Positions 7,276 through 13,858 of a DNA stretch of 21,404 nt are shown one piece after another. Origin of the DNA: JBBRTJ01 sp038244535 (GTDB lineage: Bacteria; Actinomycetota; Acidimicrobiia; Acidimicrobiales; Ilumatobacteraceae); contig JBBRTJ010000068.1 in assembly GCA_038244535.1 (NCBI GenBank), positions 1 through 21,404 on the forward strand. The letters run 5' to 3'. How positions within the stretch are numbered: position 1 is the stretch's first letter; the number at the start of each line of letters is the position of its first letter. Under the pieces are notes generated by a model, which was given only the letters and a program-made list of their open reading frames with translations, had not been told where the DNA came from and searched no databases. The position numbers were made by a program, and so were the translations under genes.

Positions 7276-8697
7276 ATGCCGCTCGTCGCCGGGGTCGATT
7301 CCTCGACCCAGTCCACCAAGGTCGAGATCCGCGATGCCGACTCCGGCGCGCTCGTCGCCCACGGCCGAGGCGTGCACCCGGCGACCTTCCCCCCGCGCAG
7401 CGAGCAAGACCCAGCCTCGTGGTGGGGGGCCTTCCAGCACGCCTGGGCCGAGGCCGGCTCCCCGTCGGTGGCCGCCATCTCGGTGGCCGGACAGCAGCAC
7501 GGGATGGTGGCGCTCGACGCGGTGGGCGCCGTCATCCGCCCGGCCAAGCTGTGGAACGACACCGAGTCGGCCCCTGACGCCGGCTGGCTGATCAAGCAGC
7601 TACCGGGAGGGCGCCGCGACTGGGCGGCCGCGTGCGGGAGCGTTCCGGTCGCGGCGTTCACGATCACCAAGCTGAGCTGGCTGCATCGCCGCGAGCCCGA
7701 GGCGTGGGCCCGCCTGGCTCGAGTGTGCCTCCCGCACGACTGGATGACGATGCAGCTGTCGGGCGCGTTCACCACCGACCGTGGTGATGCTTCGGGCACG
7801 GGGTGGTGGTCGCCCGGCGAGGGCCGTTACCGCTACGACCTGCTCGCGATCGTCGATCCTGACCGTGACTGGTCGGACTGCCTACCCGCGGTGCTGGGAC
7901 CAGTCGAGGCCTCCGGTTCGTGGAACGGAGCCGTCGTGGGTCCCGGCACGGGCGACAACATGGCGGCTGCCCTCGGGATCGGGCTGCAGCCCGGTGACGT
8001 CGTGGTCAGCATCGGCACGTCGGGAACGGTGTACGCCGTGAGCGACACGCCCACCGCCGATCCGACTGGGGCGGTTGCGGGGTTCGCCGATGCCTCGGGT
8101 CGCTTCCTGCCACTGGTGTGCACGCTCAACGGTGCCAAGGTGCTCGATGCCGTAGCCGGGCTGATCGGGGCCGACCACGCCACCTTCGACGAGCTCGTCC
8201 TGTCCGAGCCCACCGGGGCCGGGGGGTTGACGCTTCTGCCTTACTTCGACGGTGAGCGCACCCCTGACCGGCCGATGGCCACCGGCGTGCTGAGTGGCTT
8301 GCGCCCCGACGTGAGCCGGGGGGAGCTGGCGCGAGCGGCCGTCGAGGGGGTGGTGTGCGGGCTGCTGGACGGTCTCGACGCGTTGGGGGCGGTCACTGCG
8401 GTGGACCGCGGCCGTCTGCTCGTGGTGGGTGGTTCGGCTCGTTCCGCGGCCGTGCGCCAGGTGCTGGCCGACCTCTCCGGGCGGCCGGTCGAACGACCTG
8501 CCGGCGATGAGCACGTGGCCCGGGGGGCGTGCGTGCAGGCGGCAGCCGTGCTGCACGGGCGATCCCCGCTCGACGTGGCCCGGGCTTGGGACGGGATCGA
8601 CGGTGCGCCGCCGGCCACGGTCGAACCGAACGGCGCCACCGCCACCGCCGCCGAGGTGCGGGGCCGCTACGGAGAGCGCCGTGAGCGGGAGGCCTGA
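7276..8697 (+). CDS. xylB: Xylulokinase
   Basis: A 473-residue FGGY-family sugar kinase that phosphorylates D-xylulose to xylulose 5-phosphate for the pentose phosphate pathway. The N-terminal phosphate-binding loop is AGVDSSTQSTKV (5-16), and ISVAGQQHGMV (68-78) is the xylulokinase substrate motif. Asp227 in GPGTGDNMAAALG is the expected catalytic base, and SIGTSGTVYA and VVGGSARSAAVRQ in the C-terminal domain bind ATP. It lies directly after xylA, which fixes the substrate with good confidence. It is slightly shorter than E. coli XylB (484). Its last 17 bases overlap the next gene, so the J-domain protein is probably made from the same message. Confidence 0.97.
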   Translation: MPLVAGVDSSTQSTKVEIRDADSGALVAHGRGVHPATFPPRSEQDPASWWGAFQHAWAEAGSPSVAAISVAGQQHGMVALDAVGAVIRPAKLWNDTESAPDAGWLIKQLPGGRRDWAAACGSVPVAAFTITKLSWLHRREPEAWARLARVCLPHDWMTMQLSGAFTTDRGDASGTGWWSPGEGRYRYDLLAIVDPDRDWSDCLPAVLGPVEASGSWNGAVVGPGTGDNMAAALGIGLQPGDVVVSIGTSGTVYAVSDTPTADPTGAVAGFADASGRFLPLVCTLNGAKVLDAVAGLIGADHATFDELVLSEPTGAGGLTLLPYFDGERTPDRPMATGVLSGLRPDVSRGELARAAVEGVVCGLLDGLDALGAVTAVDRGRLLVVGGSARSAAVRQVLADLSGRPVERPAGDEHVARGACVQAAAVLHGRSPLDVARAWDGIDGAPPATVEPNGATATAAEVRGRYGERREREA

Positions 8698-9295
8698 CGC
8701 CGACCAGGTGGTCATCGAGGCGTTCGCCGTGCTGGGGGTGCCGACCACGGCCACCCTGGCCGAGGTGCGGGCGGCCCGTCGCCGCTTGGCCCACGAGGTG
8801 CACCCCGACCACGGGGGTGACGAGGCCGCCATGCGGATGGTCAACGGCGCGTTCGACCTCGCCGTCAAGGTGCTTCTGCAGCGGGCGCCACCGGCACCGG
8901 GAACGGCGCCCGGACCGGTGCCGCCCGAGTCGCCCCGCTCGTGGGTGCCACCCGACGCACAGGCAGCTTCGAGGGCGGCGCGGCGGTCACGGGCGGTCCA
9001 GCACGACGCGCCGTCGTTCACCATCGATGCGCTTCCCGTCGAGGCCTTCGAGGCGCTGCTGGTGGTGACGACCTGGGTGGGCGAGGCGCTGGTGGACGAT
9101 CCGCCCTACCTGCTCGAGGTGTTCCTCCGGGAGCCGGCGCCGTGCTGGTGCCGGCTCGATCTCGTACCCGAGGCTGGGGCCAGCATGGTCAGCATCACCG
9201 TGGCCGGCATCGAAGGCGAGGAGGTGCCCCTCATCGACGACGTCCGTGACCTGTGGATCGCCCTGATCAACGAGCTGGGCCACCTGCCCGACTGA
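8681..9295 (+). CDS. Short J-domain protein encoded in the xyl operon
   Basis: A 204-residue protein read from a GTG inside the end of xylB. Residues about 10-60 look like a compact DnaJ domain: helix AFAVLGV, helix AEVRAARRRLAHEV, the HPD tripeptide at 41-43 that activates Hsp70 ATPase, the HPDHGGDEAAM loop and a last helix MRMVNGAFDLAV. A Pro/Ala-rich linker follows (about 68-108). A C-terminal domain of about 95 residues (FTIDALPVEAFEALL to NELGHLPD) that I do not recognise ends the protein. There is no Gly/Phe region, zinc finger or membrane segment. It probably recruits DnaK to a client bound by the C-terminal domain; the client is unknown. The frame opens further upstream inside xylB, but the protein-like sequence begins here. 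Confidence 0.8.
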   Translation: MSGRPDADQVVIEAFAVLGVPTTATLAEVRAARRRLAHEVHPDHGGDEAAMRMVNGAFDLAVKVLLQRAPPAPGTAPGPVPPESPRSWVPPDAQAASRAARRSRAVQHDAPSFTIDALPVEAFEALLVVTTWVGEALVDDPPYLLEVFLREPAPCWCRLDLVPEAGASMVSITVAGIEGEEVPLIDDVRDLWIALINELGHLPD

Positions 9296-9318
9296 CGCCG
9301 GACTGCAACCCAGACGCG

Positions 9319-9350
9319 CAAGAGGCGCCGGCCTGCGCCGGCGCCTCTTG
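9319..9350. terminator. Bidirectional terminator between the xyl operon and the cold shock gene
   Basis: A perfect 14-bp inverted repeat, caagaggcgccggc / gccggcgcctcttg, with a 4-base loop (ctgc) lies between two convergent genes, 23 bases after the J-domain gene and 17 bases after the csp gene. The A/T-poor stem lacks a long T-run but is very stable. Its placement between convergent stops makes a shared terminator the natural reading. Confidence 0.85.
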
Positions 9351-9367
9351 AACTTCAGGTCAGAACG

Positions 9368-9565
9368 TCAGATGACGCGGACGTTCTGGGCTTCAATGCC
9401 CTTACGGCCCTGGGCGGAGTCGAACTCGACACGCTGCCCCTCCTGAAGGGACTTGTAGCCAGTCCCCTGGATCGCGGAGTAGTGGACGAAGACGTCCTCG
9501 CCCTGCTCCTGCGAGATGAAGCCGAAGCCCTTCTCGGCATTGAAAAACTTCACGGTGCCTTGCAT
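9368..9565 (-). CDS. Cold shock protein (CspA family)
   Basis: A 65-residue single cold shock domain (OB fold) that binds single-stranded RNA or DNA and melts RNA structure. RNP1 is KGFGFIS (12-18) and RNP2 is VFVHY (25-29); the start MQGTVKFFNAEKGFG is canonical. The ATG at 9565 is preferred over the GTG immediately before it. The codon choice and lower GC in the first codons suggest high expression. The leader is about 50 bases long with a small hairpin, and a TAGCGT box lies at 9621-9626. Whether it is cold-induced or constitutive cannot be told from the sequence. Confidence 0.97.
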   Translation of the reverse strand: MQGTVKFFNAEKGFGFISQEQGEDVFVHYSAIQGTGYKSLQEGQRVEFDSAQGRKGIEAQNVRVI

Positions 9566-9590
9566 CACAGATTCTCATTTCTGATTGCGA

Positions 9591-9609
9591 CGAGCGACAG
9601 CTTCGCTCG
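9591..9609 (-). promoter_or_regulatory. Hairpin in the csp leader
   Basis: CGAGCGA and TCGCTCG form a perfect 7-bp stem with a 5-base loop. It sits 26 bases before the csp ATG and just after the predicted transcription start, so it would lie at the 5' end of the mRNA. It could stabilise the message or sense temperature; both roles are guesses. Confidence 0.45.
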
Positions 9610-9620
9610 GTAAGCCCCTT

Positions 9621-9626
9621 ACGCTA
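9621..9626 (-). promoter_or_regulatory. Predicted -10 box of the csp gene
   Basis: TAGCGT on the minus strand, identical to the hexamer before the alpha/beta hydrolase gene, would start transcription near 9614 and give a leader of about 50 bases. No convincing -35 box is seen at 17 bp. Confidence 0.35.
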
Positions 9627-9701
9627 CTGCCTGTCCACCCGACCGCCGCATCTTGCGGTCACGGTGGCTGGGACGCCGCAGGCAGATCAGCGTTGTGACC
9701 G

Positions 9702-10703
9702 TCAGATTCCCCGCGCCGAGGGGGCCAGCACGACGAGCTTTCCCCAGGAGCTGCGCGACGCCACGGCCGCGATCCCGGTGGGCGCGTCCTCGAACGCGAT
9801 GGTGCGCTGCACGAGCGGGGCGATCGACCCGTCGGCCCACAGGCGCATGAGGTCCTCGTGGCAGGCCCGCACCAGGGCCGGGTTGTGGCCGTAGTAGGCG
9901 CCCTCGTGAACGCCGACCACCGAGTAGTTCTTGAGCAGGATGTGGTTGGTCGGCGCATCGGCGATCCGGCCGCTGGTGAAGCCGATGACGAGGATGCGAC
10001 CCTCCCAGGCGATGACCTTGCGACTGCGGTCGAAGGTGTCGCCACCCACCGGGTCGTAGATCACATCGGCGCCGTGGCCACCGGTGATGGCCTTCACCTG
10101 CTCGACGAAGTCGTCGGCGACGTAGTCGATTACGTGATGCGCGCCAAGGCGCCGGCACACCTCGACCTTGTCGGGGCCGCCGGCGGTGGCGATGACGGTC
10201 GCGCCTCGCGCCAAGCCGAGCTGTATGGCGGCCGAGCCGACGCCGCCCGCCCCGGCATGGACGAGGAGCGTCTCGCCCGGCCGCAGCTGGCCCCGGTGGT
10301 AGAGGCCGAACCATCCGGTCTGGTACACGACGGGCATCGCCGCGGCACTGACGTCGTCCAGGCCGTCGGGAATGGGGAAGCAGCCATTCTCCTGGGCGAC
10401 GCAGGACTCGGCCAGGCCCCCGTAGGGCTTGCCTGCCATGGCCATCACCCTCTGACCGGGGACGACCGTGCTCACGCCGGCCCCAACAGCCCGCACGGTG
10501 CCGGCCACCTCGAGCCCGGGTGTGAAGGGCAGCGTGGGACGCTCCTGGTACTGCCCGCGGCAGTACAGCGCGTCGGGGAAGTTCAGGGCACAGGCGGCGA
10601 CGTCGACGACGACCTGGCCTGGTCGCGGCTCGGGTACATCGATCTCGTCGAGGACGAGGACGTCTTCGGGTTCACCCAGTTCGTGGAGTCGCCATGCCTT
10701 CAT
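9702..10703 (-). CDS. NADPH:quinone oxidoreductase family protein (zinc-free MDR)
   Basis: A 333-residue medium-chain dehydrogenase/reductase of the Qor branch, which reduces quinones or enones with NADPH in the cytoplasm. Visible features are the GroES-like N-terminus with NFPDALYCRGQYQ (41-53), PGLEVAGTV (62-70) and the Rossmann motif AGAGGVGSAAIQL (150-162). The cysteine cluster of the structural zinc and the catalytic zinc ligands of alcohol dehydrogenases are missing, as expected for Qor. The open frame extends upstream, but the ATG at 10703 matches the family start (MKAWRLHELGEP). A TAGTCT box lies 7 bases before it, suggesting its own leaderless transcript. Its physiological substrate is unknown. 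Confidence 0.92.
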   Translation of the reverse strand: MKAWRLHELGEPEDVLVLDEIDVPEPRPGQVVVDVAACALNFPDALYCRGQYQERPTLPFTPGLEVAGTVRAVGAGVSTVVPGQRVMAMAGKPYGGLAESCVAQENGCFPIPDGLDDVSAAAMPVVYQTGWFGLYHRGQLRPGETLLVHAGAGGVGSAAIQLGLARGATVIATAGGPDKVEVCRRLGAHHVIDYVADDFVEQVKAITGGHGADVIYDPVGGDTFDRSRKVIAWEGRILVIGFTSGRIADAPTNHILLKNYSVVGVHEGAYYGHNPALVRACHEDLMRLWADGSIAPLVQRTIAFEDAPTGIAAVASRSSWGKLVVLAPSARGI

Positions 10704-10710
10704 GGAGCCG

Positions 10711-10716
10711 AGACTA
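10711..10716 (-). promoter_or_regulatory. Predicted -10 box of a leaderless quinone oxidoreductase promoter
   Basis: TAGTCT on the minus strand ends 7 bases before the ATG at 10703, with no ribosome binding site between. Spacing is the same as for xylA and the hydrolase gene. Confidence 0.5.
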
Positions 10717-10770
10717 GGAGCACCCGCCCGGCCCGGTCCGATCCCGGTGGGGGTCGCCGGCGGGCTCGAC

Positions 10771-11742
10771 TCACGGCACGGAGCGGGCTCCGAGCGGTCG
10801 GGGGGCTGCGGCCTTTTCGATGCGCTCGACGACGGCGGCGCCGAGCCCCACCGGTTCGGGCGGCACGACGACGAGGACCGCGAGGCCGCGATCATCGGCG
10901 TCGCGCAGCCACCCGTACAGGTGGCGGGCCCAGTCGTCGGCCGAGCACCGGGGATCAAGCACGTCGACGGCGATGCCCTCGGCGCGAAGGACCCCAACCC
11001 TCTGGGCCGCGATGGTTGCAGATGCAACCACCTCGATGGCGCAGACCGGCGCGTAGTGCGACGGGAGCATGCCCGGTGCCCGGCTGGGCCCTGATGGCTC
11101 GGCGACCATGGGGCCGAGGACGTCGCGGAGCCGCTCGATGGTCACCCCCCCATGGCGCAGGACGACGGGCGGGTCGACCGTGCAGTCCACGATCGTGGAC
11201 TCGAGGCCCACCGCACAGGGGCCGCCGTCAAGCACGAGTTCGACAGCGGCGCCGAGGTCGGAGCGCACGTGGGCTGCGGTCGTGGGTGAGACCTTGCCGA
11301 AGTGGTTGGCCGACGGTGCGGCGATGCCTCCACCGAAGGCGCTCAGCAGGGCGTGGGCGACCGGCTGGTCCGGTACCCGCAGGCCGACCGTGGGTCGGCC
11401 GCCGGTGACGACGTCGGCCACCCTTGGACCCCGGGGCACCAGGACCGTGAGGGGTCCGGGCCAGCAGGCTTCGGCCAGCGCCCGAGCGGCGGCCGGAAGG
11501 GCGTCCGTGCACCAGCCCTGTGCCGGGTCGAGGGCGGTCGCGGCGTCGGCAAGGTGGACGATGACGGGATGGCCGATCGGCCGGCCCTTCACGGCGTAGA
11601 TCCGTCGCACGGCGCGATCCGAGGAAGCGTCGGCGCCCAGGCCGTAGACGGTCTCAGTCGGGAAGGCAACGAGCCCGCCCCGGCGGAGCACCACGACCGC
11701 GGCAGCGATCTCGGCGGGATCGATCGGAAGCGGCGCCGTCAC
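10771..11742 (-). CDS. L-threonylcarbamoyladenylate synthase, two-domain Sua5 type
   Basis: A 323-residue enzyme that makes threonylcarbamoyl-AMP from threonine, bicarbonate and ATP for the t6A37 modification of ANN-decoding tRNAs. The YrdC domain (about 10-210) has FPTETVYGLGA (27-37), the KGRP motif (52-55) with HPVIVH, PSANHFGKVSPT (143-154) and STIVD (182-186). The Sua5-type linker RAPGMLPSHYAP (221-232) and a C-terminal Sua5 domain follow, so it is the long Sua5 form rather than short TsaC. The GTG at 11742 forms a GTGA overlap with the stop of the hydrolase gene, so the pair is translationally coupled. Upstream in-frame codons lie inside that gene and were not used. Confidence 0.95.
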   Translation of the reverse strand: MTAPLPIDPAEIAAAVVVLRRGGLVAFPTETVYGLGADASSDRAVRRIYAVKGRPIGHPVIVHLADAATALDPAQGWCTDALPAAARALAEACWPGPLTVLVPRGPRVADVVTGGRPTVGLRVPDQPVAHALLSAFGGGIAAPSANHFGKVSPTTAAHVRSDLGAAVELVLDGGPCAVGLESTIVDCTVDPPVVLRHGGVTIERLRDVLGPMVAEPSGPSRAPGMLPSHYAPVCAIEVVASATIAAQRVGVLRAEGIAVDVLDPRCSADDWARHLYGWLRDADDRGLAVLVVVPPEPVGLGAAVVERIEKAAAPRPLGARSVP

Positions 11743-12431
11743 CTGGGGAGCGCGTCGAGGAACTCGAGCGCGGCGTCGATGAACGCGAACGACTCGGGCG
11801 TGGCGAAGTGGTCGACTCCCTGGAGGGGGACGTAGTGACCATCTGGCAGCAGCGCCAGGAGCGGCTCGGCCGGGCCGGCGAAGTCCTTGGTGCCGAGGCA
11901 CACGAGCACCGGGCACGTGATGCGACCGAGCGCCTCAGCGTCGAGGGCGGGGCGCTCGCGCTCGAGCACTGCGGCGAGCGCCTCGGGATCGTTGCCGCGC
12001 TGGTTGGCGTAGTGGGCAAAGACCTGCGACCCGACGTCGGCTGGGTCTCCCTCGCCTCGCAGCGCCGCCAGGATCCCCTTGGTGCCGCTGGGATCGCGGC
12101 GCACGACGTTCTGGCCGACGCCGCCCACCACGATGCGACCGAACCGGCCGGGCTCCCGGGTGGCCAGGGTGAGCAGGGTGATGGCACCGAGCGAGAACCC
12201 GATGGCGTCGACGGGGCTGCCATCGGGCGGTAGGGCGGCGCTGATGCGCTCGGTCAGGTCGGCGTAGGCCTCGGGGTCGTGGGGCTTCGGCGCGGTGCCA
12301 TGGCCGAGCAGATCGACGCCGATCACGGTCCGGCCGGCGTCCTCGAGCAGGGCCTCCCAACCGGGTCCCTGCCAGGTCGACGCGAACGATCCGCCCCATC
12401 CGTGCACCAGCACCACCGGCAGGTCTCCCAT
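11739..12431 (-). CDS. Alpha/beta hydrolase
   Basis: A 230-residue alpha/beta-hydrolase-fold enzyme. The oxyanion motif is VHGWGGSF (9-16) and the nucleophile elbow GFSLGA carries Ser80. Asp183 (GTKDFAG) and His208 (GVDHFATPESF) complete a convincing catalytic triad, and there is a short lid in the middle. No signal peptide is present, so it is cytoplasmic. The substrate cannot be deduced; esterase or thioesterase activity is likely. The ATG at 12431 is supported by the TAGCGT box 7 bases upstream. The open frame continues further upstream but would run antisense through the arfB-like gene. It is first in a coupled pair with the Sua5 gene, a partnership with no obvious biochemical logic. Confidence 0.9.
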   Translation of the reverse strand: MGDLPVVLVHGWGGSFASTWQGPGWEALLEDAGRTVIGVDLLGHGTAPKPHDPEAYADLTERISAALPPDGSPVDAIGFSLGAITLLTLATREPGRFGRIVVGGVGQNVVRRDPSGTKGILAALRGEGDPADVGSQVFAHYANQRGNDPEALAAVLERERPALDAEALGRITCPVLVCLGTKDFAGPAEPLLALLPDGHYVPLQGVDHFATPESFAFIDAALEFLDALPR

Positions 12432-12437
12432 GGGTGG

Positions 12438-12444
12438 CACGCTA
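12438..12444. promoter_or_regulatory. Overlapping divergent -10 boxes between the hydrolase and arfB-like genes
   Basis: The heptamer cacgcta reads TAGCGT on the minus strand, 7 bases before the hydrolase ATG, and CACGCT on the plus strand, 6 bases before the arfB-like GTG. Only 18 bases separate the two start codons, so both genes must start transcription within this gap or inside each other. The minus-strand box is the stronger match. Confidence 0.45.
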
Positions 12445-12449
12445 CCCGG

Positions 12450-12875
12450 GTGGCTCTCGACGATCCCTTGGAGGTGACCGCCTCGCTGCGCATCCCTGCC
12501 CACGAGCTCGCATGGCGGGCCACCGCCAGTGGCGGTCCCGGGGGCCAGCATGCCAACACCGCCAACACCCGCGTCGAGGTCGTGTTCGACGTGGTTGCAT
12601 CGGAGGTCCTGAGCGACTGGCAGCGCCAACGGCTCCTCGAGCGCCTCGGCGACACCGTGCGGGTGGTGGCCTCTGACGAGCGCAGCCAGGCTCGTAACCG
12701 CGCCCTGGCCCGAGAGCGGCTGGCGGCCCGTCTGGCCGCGGCGTTGCGGACCGGGCGCCGGCGGGTGGCCACCCGCCCGCGTCGGGGGGCCGTCGAGGCG
12801 CGTCTGGAGTCGAAGCGTCACACCGCGCAGCGCAAGCGGCTGCGCAGCGAGCGCCCCCGGGCCGGGGACGACTGA
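12450..12875 (+). CDS. arfB: ArfB (YaeJ)-like alternative ribosome rescue factor / GGQ peptidyl-tRNA hydrolase
   Basis: A 141-residue class I release-factor-like protein that hydrolyses peptidyl-tRNA on stalled ribosomes. The GGQ motif is at 31-33 within SGGPGGQHANTANTRVEV, which matches ArfB/ICT1 (GPGGQ followed by N and T residues). It lacks the stop-codon recognition domains of RF1 and RF2. The C-terminal third is highly basic (RRRVATRPRRG; RLESKRHTAQRKRLRSERPR), like the ArfB tail that enters the empty mRNA channel. The start is GTG; an alternative GTG lies eight codons later. It diverges from the hydrolase gene with only 18 bases between start codons. Confidence 0.9.
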   Translation: MALDDPLEVTASLRIPAHELAWRATASGGPGGQHANTANTRVEVVFDVVASEVLSDWQRQRLLERLGDTVRVVASDERSQARNRALARERLAARLAAALRTGRRRVATRPRRGAVEARLESKRHTAQRKRLRSERPRAGDD

Positions 12876-12899
12876 AGCGGTCCCGCCGCCCGTTGGTGG

Positions 12900-13088
12900 T
12901 CAGGCCGCCATGCGGATGGCGCGGATGTCGATCGTGCGGAAGCTGGCGAGTCGCGTGCTCCAGCAGTCGACGACGGCACGTCCCGGAGCCGTGCGGAAGA
13001 ACGTGGTGAGAGGACCCTCGAGCTGGTAGGCGTCAGCGTCGCTCACGAGCTCGAGGGTGTCGTCGGCGAGGGTGACGAGGTAGGCCAT
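12900..13088 (-). CDS. Small protein of unknown function (62 residues)
   Basis: I do not recognise this protein. Reading from the ATG at 13088 gives MAYLVTLADDTLELVSDADA as the first 20 residues. An amphipathic middle follows (YQLEGPLTTFFRT) and a short basic end (RTIDIRAIRMAA). There is one Cys (42) and no signal peptide or membrane span. Support for a real gene: a TACGGT box lies 6 bases before the ATG, the reading frame is tidy, and it fills the space between arfB (24 bases away, convergent) and the HAD gene. The frame opens further upstream, but that part is Arg/Pro-rich shadow sequence. Confidence 0.65.
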   Translation of the reverse strand: MAYLVTLADDTLELVSDADAYQLEGPLTTFFRTAPGRAVVDCWSTRLASFRTIDIRAIRMAA

Positions 13089-13094
13089 GTGTCC

Positions 13095-13100
13095 ACCGTA
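13095..13100 (-). promoter_or_regulatory. Predicted -10 box of the 62-residue protein gene
   Basis: TACGGT on the minus strand lies 6 bases before the ATG at 13088, within the self-complementary octamer ccgtacgg. No ribosome binding site is present, consistent with a leaderless message. Confidence 0.4.
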
Positions 13101-13195
13101 CGGACGGCGCCCTGTGGCTCGATAGGGGGGCAACCCTGTGTCTTTCCGGTGGACGACCAGTGGACGGCCGCGGCAGGGCAGGGCGGCCTCACCAC

Positions 13196-13201
13196 TACGC
13201 T
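13196..13201 (+). promoter_or_regulatory. Predicted -10 box of the HAD-ubiA-dprE2 operon
   Basis: TACGCT lies 9 bases before the ATG at 13211 with no ribosome binding site, so the transcript would have no leader or one of about 2-3 bases. No clear -35 element is seen. Confidence 0.45.
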
Positions 13202-13210
13202 CGCCCGCCG

Positions 13211-13858
13211 ATGCCCGCCGACCCGATCCGCACCGTGGCGGCGTTCGACGTCGACGGCACCTTGACCACCGGTGATTGCGTGCTGCCGTTCCTGCGTCGT
13301 GTCGGTGGACCATGGCGACTGCTGGCCGCCATCGTGTCGCTCGCTCCGGTGGCGGTGCGCACTGCACTCGGCCGGCTCGATCGCGATGACGCGAAGGCCC
13401 GACTCGTGCGGGTGGCGCTCAGGGGACGGGATGCCGCGGCGGTTGTCACCGCGGGCGAGGCGTTCGCCGCCGAGATCGAACGCGATCGGCTGCGGGCCGA
13501 CACCCTCGCCCGGCTGCGCTGGCACCAGCGGGCTGGCCACGCGGTCGTCCTGGTCTCGGCGTCACTGGCTCCGTATCTCGAACCGCTCGGTGCCCGTCTC
13601 GGGGTCGACGCTGTGCTCTGCACCCGCCTGGTGACCCACGACGGCCGCCTGACCGGTGAGCTCGACGGCCCCAACTGCCGGGGTCCCGAGAAGGCGGCGC
13701 GGCTCTTGGCCTGGAGCGGGGGCCGGCCTGACGTGCTCTACGCCTACGGCGACTCATCGGGCGACGACGAGCTCCTGGCCCTGGCCGACCTGCCCCATCG
13801 CCTCGGCAAGGGCGATCGGCTCGCCGAGGAGCCCTCTCACCCGGCGCCGCGCCCATGA
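13211..13858 (+). CDS. HAD-IB family phosphatase, candidate DPPR 5-phosphatase
   Basis: A 215-residue haloacid-dehalogenase-type hydrolase. Motif I is FDVDGTLT (12-19), with nucleophile Asp13 and acid/base Asp15. Motif II is VSAS with Ser116, motif III probably Lys161, and motif IV is YGDSSGDDEL, with Asp181 and Asp185 binding magnesium. The helical cap region contains a hydrophobic run (WRLLAAIVSLAPVAVRTAL, 35-53) that could lie on or in the membrane. Its stop overlaps the start of the ubiA gene (ATGA). The family is SerB/CicA-like. Coupling to UbiA and DprE2 suggests it removes the 5-phosphate of decaprenylphosphoryl-5-phosphoribose, a job often assigned to PAP2-type Rv3807c in mycobacteria. 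That role is inference. Confidence 0.88.
   Translation: MPADPIRTVAAFDVDGTLTTGDCVLPFLRRVGGPWRLLAAIVSLAPVAVRTALGRLDRDDAKARLVRVALRGRDAAAVVTAGEAFAAEIERDRLRADTLARLRWHQRAGHAVVLVSASLAPYLEPLGARLGVDAVLCTRLVTHDGRLTGELDGPNCRGPEKAARLLAWSGGRPDVLYAYGDSSGDDELLALADLPHRLGKGDRLAEEPSHPAPRP

Noticed and set aside
5968..7500. A 510-codon open frame antisense to xylA and the start of xylB
   Set aside because: It mirrors the codon pattern of clearly identified genes, is full of Gly/Arg/His/Glu repeats with no motif, and is typical of high-GC antisense frames.
9858..11408. A 516-codon plus-strand frame across the quinone oxidoreductase and Sua5 genes
   Set aside because: Antisense shadow: both minus-strand genes have complete family motifs and this frame has none.
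12279..12449. Upstream extension of the arfB-like frame to an earlier start
   Set aside because: It would run antisense through the hydrolase active-site region and its translation has no release-factor similarity; the GTG at 12450 is preferred.
13091..13154. Inverted repeat gtccaccg / cggtggac between the 62-residue gene and the HAD gene
   Set aside because: Only 8 bp with arms nearly 50 bases apart; expected by chance in GC-rich DNA.
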